This document shows, one piece after another, positions 9,000 through 16,786 of a stretch of DNA of 64,000 nucleotides. Each line of letters starts with the position of its first letter. Position 1 is the first letter of the stretch. Position numbers and translations under genes: made by a program. The notes beneath the pieces are model-generated. The model was not told where the DNA came from. It did no database searches and worked only from the letters and a program-made list of their open reading frames with translations. This DNA comes from Bifidobacterium sp. ESL0769 (GTDB taxonomy: Bacteria; Actinomycetota; Actinomycetes; Actinomycetales; Bifidobacteriaceae), in the NCBI RefSeq assembly GCF_029395495.1, contig NZ_CP113918.1, forward strand, positions 310,001 through 374,000, in the 5' to 3' direction.

Positions 9000-10124
9000 T
9001 TATGCCAACACGATGATGATGACGATGATGTTCATTAGGCTTGTGACGGCTTCGATGATGCCGATGTGCATGGGCTGCATGCGTTTGTGTCGTAGCGGGA
9101 AGATTGTGGCCCGCATTAGCAGAATGACCGCAGGAATTCCCCAAAGCAAAGCCGATGCAATGGCACCACGTGGCAGGGCGAGCCCGCCTACGTCTTGCAG
9201 GAGCAGAGGAGTTGCGAAAGCGAGGGCGATAAGCATAACGTGATAACTGGCGGAAAGTGCGTAATATCCGATATGCCCGTGTTTGCGAATCATTGTTTTG
9301 ACGAAGAGCACGGTTGCGTATTCGCTTAGAATGAAGGCAAATGCGGCGACGACGCCGGTTTTCGGCAGCAACGGCGAAGCGAGATAGTATTCGGTCGTGT
9401 TTGCCGGGGCAACAGATCTGAGCGATAGTTTTGAGGTGAAGCTATCTGTTGCGATGATAGGCGTGAAAAAGCGCGAACCCAGTGACACGGCCAATAGACT
9501 CATGGTTCCGGCGGCGATGACCGCGACAGCGTTGCCCCATAATGAGCGTTCCTGATGCAGCCAGGCCGAGAGGAACGAGAGGGTGGCCAAAACGAGGTAG
9601 GCCGGAAGCCACCAGATCAGTCTCGGCGCGAATACGAAAACCGGGATTCCGACGATGGCGGTGGCAATGAAGTAAGTCGTGACCGGGGCGATGTAGGCGT
9701 CCGAATGGCGTCCTGTTTCCGTGGTCTTCCTGGAAGCCGTATGATCCAAGTTGTCTTCAGATGCCCCTGATGTCGTCGAATTCGATGTTTTCGCTTTGTT
9801 GGGCTTGCCGGTTTCGGCCTGATGTCTCTGCACGGAGTCGCGTTCGTGTGAGCGAACGCCGAGCCATCGGGACGCGCTGAATTGTAGGCAATAGCACAAT
9901 GTCCAAGCCGCAAGCAGCCAAATATTGCGCCATGAGATTCCGCCGATGAATATTCCTCCGAGCGTAGGGAAGAGCGCCATGGTCCAAGCTCCCGGCTGGT
10001 TCGGCAGCCAGATTCCACTGTGTTGGTTTTTGCGAGGGTTGCGAGACCGCGCACCGGCGGCATTACCTGTTTCCCTCCTATTCTCATTTTTTGCGACTAA
10101 TATACCGGTTTTTGTCTCATTCAT
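9000..10124 (-). CDS. YwiC-like polytopic membrane protein
   Basis: A 374-residue integral membrane protein. After a basic hydrophilic N-terminus, WLPNQPGAWTMALFPTLGG (~residues 40-58) is the characteristic opening of YwiC-like proteins (PF14256); about nine or ten hydrophobic segments follow. A hydrophilic Thr/Ser/Asn-rich loop (~residues 100-145) interrupts the membrane part. The family's molecular role is undefined; some members sit near nitrate-respiration genes, but none are here. The start is uncertain because the first 35 residues are not conserved and no good ribosome-binding site precedes 10124. Confidence 0.75.
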   Translation of the reverse strand: MNETKTGILVAKNENRRETGNAAGARSRNPRKNQHSGIWLPNQPGAWTMALFPTLGGIFIGGISWRNIWLLAAWTLCYCLQFSASRWLGVRSHERDSVQRHQAETGKPNKAKTSNSTTSGASEDNLDHTASRKTTETGRHSDAYIAPVTTYFIATAIVGIPVFVFAPRLIWWLPAYLVLATLSFLSAWLHQERSLWGNAVAVIAAGTMSLLAVSLGSRFFTPIIATDSFTSKLSLRSVAPANTTEYYLASPLLPKTGVVAAFAFILSEYATVLFVKTMIRKHGHIGYYALSASYHVMLIALAFATPLLLQDVGGLALPRGAIASALLWGIPAVILLMRATIFPLRHKRMQPMHIGIIEAVTSLMNIIVIIIVLA

Positions 10125-10201
10125 ATCTTTAGGTTATGCTCTGGTATCTATTTATTCTTTCTTCTCGATAATGTTGTCGATAATCCCCTCAAACGCAAAA
10201 A

Positions 10202-10236
10202 GAAACGGTGTCATGTTTTACGCATGACACCGTTTC
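10202..10236 (-). terminator. Rho-independent terminator of the nucleoside-locus MFS gene
   Basis: A perfect 14-bp stem (GAAACGGTGTCATG, 10202-10215, with its complement at 10223-10236) is followed on the minus strand by TTTTTG. A second imperfect hairpin (about 10247-10279) lies between it and the stop codon of the transporter. Confidence 0.85.
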
Positions 10237-10286
10237 ATCAATCTCGCAGTAGAAAATCACGATAAGGGATTCTCTACTGTCGATTT

Positions 10287-11714
10287 CTACTTATCCGCAT
10301 AGATCTTCTTGTTGAAGATAAGGAAGACGGCAAGGCCGACGATAGTCGCAATCGAAGCCACGAGGAACAGGTTCCCGTAGTTTGCTGCGGAGCCGGTCAG
10401 ACCAGCGAGGCTGAAACCGGTCATGGGCTTCGACGTCATCAGTCCGCCAATGATGGCGATGCCGATTGAGCCGGCGACGTTCATCGCCAGATCGTTCATG
10501 CCCACGCCACGTCCGGATTCGTCCTTGGTCAGCGTGCCCAGCACGGTGTCGACCACTGGGGAATAAAGCAGGCCGACGCCCGCATAGTAGAGGCAACCGG
10601 CGGCCGCAAGGGCACCGGGGCTTACCTTGACGCAGAACGAGGCGATGATCAGGCCGGCAAGCTGCAGGCAGGCAGCGGTGATGATGCCCGTCTTCTTGCC
10701 GATCTTGTCGATGATCCAACCGGAGCAGGTGCCGAAGATGGCCGCCACGATGAAGGCCCATACGATGTAGAGCGAGACGGTCTGCGTGCCGAGATGATAG
10801 ATCTCACTGCCGATTGCGTTGAAAATCGGGGAGAAGGAATAGTTCGGCAGGTAGAAGAGCAGGATGAGGCTGATGGCCATAATCCAGCGCTTGTTGTGGA
10901 AGAAGTCCGGGGTGATGAACGGGTTCTTCGCCTTGTGAATGTAAACGGCGAAGACAACGTAGAGCGCTGCGGAGACCAGGAGCATCCACCATGCACTGTA
11001 GGAGAAGAAGAGGGTCAAGAACGCCGTAGCGGTACCGAAAATCACGAAGCCCCAGACGTCGACGCTCTCGCCGGTGCCCGACTTGTTGGGCAGGTTGTGC
11101 AGCAGCAGCGGCAGGAAGAGGACGGTGACGATTGGGATCAGGAAGAGGTACTGCCAGTGGATGGAAGTCAGCCAGCCTGCGGCGAAGACGCCGATGGCGG
11201 CGGAGACCTGATAGCCTGCGGTGAAGATACCGAAGAAGATGACCTTCAACGAATCCTTGAGGTACTTGCTGGCCACTACGAGGTAGACGGATCCTGCGAC
11301 CTGTTCGCCTGCGGTCTGAATCACGCGCGCGATGATCACGGTCCAGATATTGGCCTTGAACCAGAAGTTTGCGACGAAGCCGAAAACGGAGCCCGCCAGC
11401 AGCAGTGTGATACCGACGATCACAAGCTTCTTCAGGGAGACGAAGTCACCGAGTGAGCCGTAGACGAAGCAGACGATGCCGAGCACGATGCTGGGCAGTG
11501 CTGTAATCAGCGAAGCCTGCGCCGGAGCGCCCACGTCCTTGCCCACCTGAGTGAAGACCAGATTGAATCCCTGCAAGCACAGTGTGCCGAGGATGAAGGT
11601 GATCAGCAGCGGGATGAGGGCCTTGACCGCCATGTCACTGGTGATTTCCGGCTCATTACCTTTCGCTGTTGGATTTTGAGGGCTTACTGTGCCCTCTTTG
11701 GTTGATTCTGCCAT
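10287..11714 (-). CDS. MFS transporter, probable nucleoside or ribose importer
   Basis: A 475-residue major facilitator with about 14 hydrophobic segments and a hydrophilic N-terminus of ~30 residues. YGSLGDFVSLKK corresponds to the conserved loop 2-3 motif A, and the length and helix count fit the 14-TM DHA2-like subgroup usually associated with drug efflux. It begins 34 nt after the nucleoside hydrolase stop and is clearly in its operon, so import of ribonucleosides is the likely role here. AAGGACGG lies upstream of the ATG. Substrate direction is inferred from context alone. Confidence 0.8.
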   Translation of the reverse strand: MAESTKEGTVSPQNPTAKGNEPEITSDMAVKALIPLLITFILGTLCLQGFNLVFTQVGKDVGAPAQASLITALPSIVLGIVCFVYGSLGDFVSLKKLVIVGITLLLAGSVFGFVANFWFKANIWTVIIARVIQTAGEQVAGSVYLVVASKYLKDSLKVIFFGIFTAGYQVSAAIGVFAAGWLTSIHWQYLFLIPIVTVLFLPLLLHNLPNKSGTGESVDVWGFVIFGTATAFLTLFFSYSAWWMLLVSAALYVVFAVYIHKAKNPFITPDFFHNKRWIMAISLILLFYLPNYSFSPIFNAIGSEIYHLGTQTVSLYIVWAFIVAAIFGTCSGWIIDKIGKKTGIITAACLQLAGLIIASFCVKVSPGALAAAGCLYYAGVGLLYSPVVDTVLGTLTKDESGRGVGMNDLAMNVAGSIGIAIIGGLMTSKPMTGFSLAGLTGSAANYGNLFLVASIATIVGLAVFLIFNKKIYADK

Positions 11715-11748
11715 ATTTTTCCGTCCTTGGAAGATTCGTTTGATTTAC

Positions 11749-12708
11749 TTACTTGGCTGCAGCTGCAACGTTGCCGATGCGGGTCATGAATTCATGCAGG
11801 AAGCGTTCCTTGTCGACGCCGACGGCGACCTTCATGGTCTTGTTCGGGTCGTTCAAGCGGTCGTTGTCGCCGATGGTGCGTCCGCGCAGTTCGCCCTCGG
11901 TGTCCACCTTCATATTGATTGGAAGCGTGGTGACCAGCGTCGGGTCGATGGCGACCGCGGCGGCCAGCGGGTCGTGCAGACCGCATCCGTTGAGGTTCGG
12001 GGAAGTGGTCTCATAGGCCTTGATATAGAAATCGACCATATCGGCGAGGAACTTCGCCGCAGGGGTTCCGATTTCGCGCCACTGCTGGGAATCCTTATAG
12101 GTCATAAGGGTTTGCAGCGTCACGTCGAGGCCGACCATGGTCACCGGCGCGCCGGAACGGAAGAGCATGTCGCAGGCCTCGGGGTCTTGCGAGATGTTGG
12201 CCTCAGCGCAGGGGCTGACGTTGCCGCAAACGGTCAGCGCGCCGCCCATGATGACGATGTTGCCGATTTCGTCCTTGATTTCCGGAGCTTTCTTAAGTGC
12301 CGTGGCAATGTTGGTCTCCGCGCCGGTGGGCACGAAGGTAAGGTCTTTGCCATACTTCTTCACCGATTCGATGATGAAATCAGCCGCGCTTTCCGTCTCC
12401 GCTTTGCGAGGAGAGTCGGGGATCTCGACGTCGCCGATGCCATTCTTGCCATGGATGAAGGCCGAGACTTCGGAAACGGCGAACGAATCCGATTTCAGGG
12501 CGTGACTTTCGCCGCGATACACCGGCACTTCGGGATGACCGAGCAGATCGGTGATGGCCAGGTCGTTGCGGATGCCTTGGTCAACGAGCACGTTGCCGAA
12601 CGTACTGGTGATGCCGATAAGCTCGACTTCAGGACTTCCCAATACGTAGGAGATGGCAAGGGTATCGTCGATACCGGTATCCAAATCGAGGATAATCTTT
12701 TTCTTCAT
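11749..12708 (-). CDS. Ribonucleoside hydrolase
   Basis: A 319-residue inosine-uridine-preferring nucleoside hydrolase that splits ribonucleosides to base and ribose. ILDLDTGIDDTLAI at residues 5-18 is the Ca2+-binding Asp cluster (family pattern DxDxGxDD). HDPLAAAVAIDPTL near residue 240 supplies the conserved His-Asp pair. The start at 12708 is preferred over the upstream ATG at 12765 because similarity begins at MKKKIILDLD and AAGGCAG precedes it. It is first in an operon with the MFS transporter, and two LacI-type operator sites lie 100-150 nt upstream. Released ribose would feed the ribokinase at 15299. Confidence 0.92.
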   Translation of the reverse strand: MKKKIILDLDTGIDDTLAISYVLGSPEVELIGITSTFGNVLVDQGIRNDLAITDLLGHPEVPVYRGESHALKSDSFAVSEVSAFIHGKNGIGDVEIPDSPRKAETESAADFIIESVKKYGKDLTFVPTGAETNIATALKKAPEIKDEIGNIVIMGGALTVCGNVSPCAEANISQDPEACDMLFRSGAPVTMVGLDVTLQTLMTYKDSQQWREIGTPAAKFLADMVDFYIKAYETTSPNLNGCGLHDPLAAAVAIDPTLVTTLPINMKVDTEGELRGRTIGDNDRLNDPNKTMKVAVGVDKERFLHEFMTRIGNVAAAAK

Positions 12709-12812
12709 AACTTCTGCCTTTCGCCTTTGCAGCATCTGATTTGAGATGTTACTCAACAGTGACAATCAACAACAATCAGACAGCGCCGTTGCAGGTGTTG
12801 TTTTATCGTATC

Positions 12813-12828
12813 GATAAAACGCTTTATC
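12813..12828. promoter_or_regulatory. LacI-family operator O1 (nucleoside hydrolase promoter)
   Basis: The near-perfect palindrome GATAAAACGCTTTATC lies between the lacI-type gene and the nucleoside hydrolase. It matches copies at 14206 and 16350 and has the central CG typical of LacI-family operators. Confidence 0.85.
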
Positions 12829-12843
12829 AATACTGCTATCCAT

Positions 12844-12859
12844 GATAAAGCGTTTAATT
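12844..12859. promoter_or_regulatory. Degenerate LacI-family operator O2
   Basis: GATAAAGCGTTTAATT keeps the left half-site of the operator but has a weaker right half. Its centre is 31 bp, about three helical turns, from O1, compatible with cooperative binding. Confidence 0.55.
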
Positions 12860-12993
12860 TAATGAGTCAAATCGAGACGGATTCCTTGTTAGATAAATGG
12901 TTGTCTCCGATTTTTATAATCATAATACGTTCATCGGCTTGAAGGCGTTTAATTGCAAGGAAACGTAAGACGGTGTTTCTCCATTTACGATAT

Positions 12994-14037
12994 CTAAAGT
13001 TCCGATATCGTCGCCCGGTTGACGAGTGTTGGCCGGATGAATTGCTGCTTGGGCTGCGTAATCCACGGTCTGCGGCTCGATTCCGATCCCATATCCTTGA
13101 TCCGCGAGGAAATGACGTCGTTGCAGGCGGCAGCCATGGCACTGATGTTCTGGTCAAGCGTGGTCAGGCGATGGTTGAAGCCCAACCGTTCCGAGATGTT
13201 GTCGTAGCCGATCACGGAGCAATCCTGTGGGCAGGAAAGGCCACGTTCCTCAAGACGCTGGATGAAGCCCAAGGCCATCAGGTCGTTGGTGCAGAAAACG
13301 GCGGTCGCGCCGGCGTCGATGATGTGGTCGGCGGCGTGGTAGCCCCCGGTATAGCGGTAGTTTCCGGAGCAGTTGAGATTCGGATCGAGTGGCAATCCGG
13401 CCTTTTCAAGAACGCTGGAAAAGCCGGCGACGCGTCTGTTCATGTTTCCAGTTCGGGCGTCTCCCGAGATACAGGCGATGCGTTTGTGCCCTTTTGAAAG
13501 CAGCGCTTGGGCCGCAAGCTGGCCGCCGACATAATTATCGGAGCCGACGGCATCGCACCAGTCATCACTGACAAGTCTGTCGGTGAGTACCACCGGGAAA
13601 TCAAGGGTGCTGACGTCTTTTTTGAGTGTCTTGGAATTGTTCACCGACTCGCGGGAGGGAATGAGAAACAGTCCGTCAACGCCACGGGAAGCGAATTGTC
13701 GTAGCAATTTGTGCTCGGCGTGTTGCGAGTCGTCCGAATTCGCGATTAGCAGGGAGTAGCCGTTGCTGCTGCTCACGTCCTCTAGTTCCTTCGCCAAGGA
13801 GGCAAAGAACATGTTTTCGATATCGGGGATGAGCAGAGCCAGCAGCATCGATTTGTTGGTGGCAAGGCTGCGAGCCGCCTGGTTAGGCACGTAGCGCAGG
13901 CGTTTGGCCGTTTCGACGATGAGTCCGCGCTTTTTCTGCGACATACGGGTTGGTCGGTCGTTGAGAACCAGAGAAACCGCCGTAACCGAGACGTCGCAGG
14001 CTTTGGCGATGTCCTTCAATGTCGCTTTATGGTTCAT
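12994..14037 (-). CDS. LacI-family transcriptional repressor of nucleoside/ribose genes
   Basis: A 347-residue LacI/GalR regulator. Residues 5-50 form the helix-turn-helix and hinge helix (ATLKDIAKACDVSVTAVSLVLN, then YVPNQAARSLAT); the rest is a periplasmic-binding-protein-like effector domain resembling RbsR/CytR (DNYVGGQLAAQALLSKGHKRIACISG; AVFCTNDLMALGF). It is encoded upstream of the nucleoside hydrolase on the same strand. Identical operators sit before itself (14206), before the hydrolase (12813) and before ribokinase (16350), so it probably represses all three and itself. A ribose or nucleoside effector is inferred from the regulated genes. Confidence 0.9.
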   Translation of the reverse strand: MNHKATLKDIAKACDVSVTAVSLVLNDRPTRMSQKKRGLIVETAKRLRYVPNQAARSLATNKSMLLALLIPDIENMFFASLAKELEDVSSSNGYSLLIANSDDSQHAEHKLLRQFASRGVDGLFLIPSRESVNNSKTLKKDVSTLDFPVVLTDRLVSDDWCDAVGSDNYVGGQLAAQALLSKGHKRIACISGDARTGNMNRRVAGFSSVLEKAGLPLDPNLNCSGNYRYTGGYHAADHIIDAGATAVFCTNDLMALGFIQRLEERGLSCPQDCSVIGYDNISERLGFNHRLTTLDQNISAMAAACNDVISSRIKDMGSESSRRPWITQPKQQFIRPTLVNRATISEL

Positions 14038-14205
14038 GTCGCCCCGTCCCTGGATACCTCTGATGGTGATTGCCGATTGCCGGCTTCAACAAGTCTAGTC
14101 GTTAGCCGGTATGCCATAACCTTATTCCGGTTGGAACGTTGGCAAGGCAGAGCATGCCCAGATTTGACATATTTCGTCTTTTATGGTTATTATTCATTTT
14201 GATAC

Positions 14206-14221
14206 GATAAAGCGCTTTATC
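14206..14221. promoter_or_regulatory. LacI-family operator O3 (between regulator and phosphatase lipoprotein)
   Basis: Perfect 16-bp palindrome GATAAAGCGCTTTATC. It lies in the 310 bp gap between the divergent lacI-type gene (start 14037) and the lipoprotein (start 14348), so it could control either or both. The remainder of the gap is AT-rich, with a TTTAACGAAGATAT direct repeat around 14270-14300. Confidence 0.88.
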
Positions 14222-14347
14222 TATCCGTAACAATGAAGATTGTTGGTTTGTATTTCATTTTTTATATATCTTCGTTAAATTGAGATTTAACGAAGATATT
14301 CGAAAGAATATATGGACCCTTTCTGTTGTTCAAGGAGGAATCAAATT

Positions 14348-15151
14348 ATGAGTAAGAAATGGCTGGCTGGATTGCTTGCGCTAAGTACGTTGATGTTCAG
14401 CGGATGCGGTTCCGCGGGAGCTTCGGGCAAGCAGGAACAGCCTGATGCAAAGCCTGCGGAAGTGACTATTTACCTGACGCGACACGGCAAGACGATGTTC
14501 AATGAACTCAATAAGGTCCAGGGCTGGTCCGACACCCCTCTTACCAAAGACGGAGAGAAAGTCGCTGTGGATCTTGGCAAGGGGCTGAAAAAGCACGATG
14601 TCAAGTTCAATGCCGTTTATTCCAGTGATTTGAAGCGTGCGCACGACACTGCTTCGGCTGTGCTACAGGGGTCTGACCAGAAGGAGCCCATTAAAGAGCT
14701 GAAAGGTCTGCGCGAGGCATGTTCGGGCCAATTCGAGGGAGCGTCGCTGGACACCATCGGTGCCGAGCAAGCAAAATCAGCGGGTTTCCCCTCGTATGAG
14801 GCGTACGAGGCGGCCAAACGTCCTAAAACCGATGACCAATGGTCGTGGCTTGATGATGCACATTATTTTGCGGATAAGTCCGGCTATGCCGAAAGTTCGC
14901 AGACTGTTCGCAAGCGCATGCTACGCACGGTGAAGAAAATCGGGGCCGATCAGAGCAAGAATGGTGGTGGCAATGTTTTGGTCGTCAGTCATGGTATGGC
15001 CATCAACGTGATGCTTGCCGGTATGACAGACAAATACAAAAGCGCTCCCTTGGAGAATGCTAGCGTGACCAAGATCAAGTACAAGGATGGGAAGCTTCAG
15101 GTTCTCAGCATCGGTGACACTTCCTATCTCAAGGAAGGTGAAAAGCTTTAA
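14348..15151 (+). CDS. Secreted histidine-phosphatase (phosphoglycerate-mutase-like) lipoprotein
   Basis: A 267-residue protein with a lipoprotein signal: MSKKWLAG, a hydrophobic core, then LMFSGCGS with the lipid-modified Cys near residue 19. The mature part is a histidine phosphatase: LTRHGKTMFN carries the RHG phospho-acceptor His, and VVSHGMAINVM supplies the second catalytic His. The start at 14348 has a consensus AAGGAGGA; the earlier in-frame ATG does not. Exported members act on extracellular phosphate esters; the position beside a nucleoside-uptake regulon suggests that nucleotides or sugar phosphates could be dephosphorylated outside before uptake. That role is inference. Confidence 0.87.
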   Translation: MSKKWLAGLLALSTLMFSGCGSAGASGKQEQPDAKPAEVTIYLTRHGKTMFNELNKVQGWSDTPLTKDGEKVAVDLGKGLKKHDVKFNAVYSSDLKRAHDTASAVLQGSDQKEPIKELKGLREACSGQFEGASLDTIGAEQAKSAGFPSYEAYEAAKRPKTDDQWSWLDDAHYFADKSGYAESSQTVRKRMLRTVKKIGADQSKNGGGNVLVVSHGMAINVMLAGMTDKYKSAPLENASVTKIKYKDGKLQVLSIGDTSYLKEGEKL

Positions 15152-15207
15152 AGCTAAGGGTCGATTTGAAGGTTTCCTACCTTCGTATAAAGCCCAACAA
15201 TAGCAAT

Positions 15208-15240
15208 GTGCCGGCCATCTGGATGATGACCGGCACGTTT
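15208..15240 (+). terminator. Terminator-like hairpin after the lipoprotein
   Basis: GTGCCGG (15208-15214) pairs with CCGGCAC (15230-15236), followed by GTTT. The stem is GC-rich with a short T run. Confidence 0.6.
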
Positions 15241-15259
15241 GCGTATTTACCATATCGCT

Positions 15260-15293
15260 TTCGCGATTATCGTGTCGACACGATAATCGCGAA
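15260..15293. repeat. Perfect 34-bp palindrome between converging genes
   Basis: The stretch reads identically on both strands: arms beginning TTCGCGATTATCG meet at a central GTCGAC. It lies 6 bp beyond the ribokinase stop. No U-tract follows on either strand, so it may be a bidirectional transcription stop or a protein-binding site. Confidence 0.85.
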
Positions 15294-15298
15294 TCAGT

Positions 15299-16276
15299 TT
15301 ATTGCTTGGCTTGGCGCTTGAAGAAATCGCGAATTTGGTCTGCGTTGCCGTACGAGGCCTGGGCACCGTAACCGGTGGCGGCGTAGGCGGCCACGTACGA
15401 GGCCAGTGAAGCGGAGTCGCTTAGCGGGAAGTTAGAAGCCAGACCGGCCAGAAGCGTGCCCATGAAAGAGTCGCCGCAGCCGGTGGTGTCGACGGCGTCG
15501 ATCTTGGCCGCGTCGACGTGGTATGTGCGATCATGGTCGAGCACCATAGCCCCGTTGCCGCCCAGAGTGACGACTGCTTGCCTGAAGCCGAAATCGTGCA
15601 TGGTCTGGCCGATATAGTTCCAATCCATCCCCAGCCAGTCGCCGTTCTTGGGCTCGGCGATGTTGAGCAGCTGCGCCATCTCGTGTTCATTGACCAGCAG
15701 GATGTCCGAATATTTGATGAGTTCATCCGGAAGTTTGTCGGTGAAGGGGGAGTCGTTCAGAAGCACTTTGATGCCCGCGTCATGGCACATTTTCGCCGTA
15801 GCGGTGACGGTTTCGATCGGGCTTTCCAGGCACAGGCCGAGCACCGACGATTTCAGCAGCACGTCCTTCTGGCTTTCGATATAGTCGATGCTGACCGTGG
15901 CGTTGGAACCGGCCGAGTAGACGATGGTGTTCTCGCCGTTGCCGTCGACGGTGATCACGGTGGTGCCGCTGGCTCCGTTGGTGTGGCGGACGTGGGAGGT
16001 GTCGACGCCGGCGTTGTTGAGCTGTTCAAGCAGGAAATCCGCGTTTTTGTCGCTTCCCACGGCCCCGAACATATTGACGTTCGCGCCGATTCGTGCAGCG
16101 GCCGCAGCCTGGTTGCCGGATTTGCCGCCGGGCAGGATGCGCAACGGGCCTCCGGCGATGGTTTCACCCGGCTTCGGTAGACGCTTGGCGGTGACGGTAT
16201 AATCCGCGTTCATCGACCCGACAATGCTGATTGATCCGGAAATGCCATCTAGCAGGGAAAGCGTCTTTGCGTTCAT
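15299..16276 (-). CDS. rbsK: Ribokinase
   Basis: A 325-residue PfkB-family sugar kinase phosphorylating ribose to ribose 5-phosphate. GGKSGNQAAAAARIG (~residues 50-64) is the sugar-binding signature (usually GGKGANQ), and DTTGCGDSFMG (263-273) is PfkB signature 2 with the catalytic Asp269. The start at 16276 follows GAGGATGAA; the longer frame adds 13 non-family residues. A LacI operator lies 74 nt upstream, placing it in the same regulon as the nucleoside hydrolase at 11749, so the pathway runs nucleoside, ribose, ribose 5-phosphate. Confidence 0.92.
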   Translation of the reverse strand: MNAKTLSLLDGISGSISIVGSMNADYTVTAKRLPKPGETIAGGPLRILPGGKSGNQAAAAARIGANVNMFGAVGSDKNADFLLEQLNNAGVDTSHVRHTNGASGTTVITVDGNGENTIVYSAGSNATVSIDYIESQKDVLLKSSVLGLCLESPIETVTATAKMCHDAGIKVLLNDSPFTDKLPDELIKYSDILLVNEHEMAQLLNIAEPKNGDWLGMDWNYIGQTMHDFGFRQAVVTLGGNGAMVLDHDRTYHVDAAKIDAVDTTGCGDSFMGTLLAGLASNFPLSDSASLASYVAAYAATGYGAQASYGNADQIRDFFKRQAKQ

Positions 16277-16349
16277 TTCATCCTCGATTGGTTCTTGGCT
16301 ATTTGCAACGCACATTAAAATTAGTGCGTTATTACTAACTTGCTTATAA

Positions 16350-16365
16350 GATAAAACGCTTTATC
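16350..16365. promoter_or_regulatory. LacI-family operator O4 (ribokinase promoter)
   Basis: GATAAAACGCTTTATC, identical to O1, lies 74 nt upstream of the ribokinase start codon on the opposite side from its reading direction, as expected for a promoter-overlapping operator. Confidence 0.88.
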
Positions 16366-16455
16366 AAAAAAGTCAAATTTTACGGAGGGCGTTGTCGAGG
16401 GTCACAAAGAATGAGCAGCTGGGATTGCCGCCAGTGTCATCGTCGTCAGGGATTT

Positions 16456-16610
16456 ACCGTCGTGAATCCTCTACTAATGAGATTTAGCGGATAATTTGCG
16501 TCGGTAAATCGGGTGTTGTGCGTCGTAATTCCTCTACGAGTGGGCGTTAGTTCGTGATTTGCGACGCTGGATTAGACCTAAGCGTCGTGATTTCTCCATT
16601 AGTATTGTTC
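16456..16610. repeat. Degenerate hairpin repeats upstream of the AbiEi-like gene
   Basis: Two ~50-bp units and one half unit. Unit 16456-16505 opens ACCGTCG and ends TTGCGTCGGT; unit 16519-16569 opens TGCGTCGTAATTCCTC and ends GTGATTTGCGACGCTG, with GCGTCG (16520-16525) pairing with CGACGC (16562-16567); a half unit AGCGTCGTGATTTCTCCATTAG starts at 16581. The shared centre is TCTACTAATGAGATTTAG-like. The rest of the 16366-16786 gap shows nothing else. Confidence 0.65.
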
Positions 16611-16786
16611 TGCAGGCTGGGTTGTTCGGAAGCTGAGTGCAGATGAGCAAGGTAAATTGTGGGTAACTCTTCCGAGTATGTGGATAGCTTCCTGCGACAC
16701 GCCCGGGCCTGTGGATAAGTGATAGCGTTCGACCACAGTACCTTGTTTTCTCGCGGAATTTTGCCTGTTCGCCGTATGGTGACAAT

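Noticed and set aside
9000..16365. Prophage or integrative element
   Set aside because: No integrase, tRNA-flanking direct repeats, structural or conjugation genes are present; gene content is metabolic.
16534..16785. Short minus-strand frames before the AbiEi-like gene
   Set aside because: They cover hairpin repeats, have no ribosome-binding site and no coding character.
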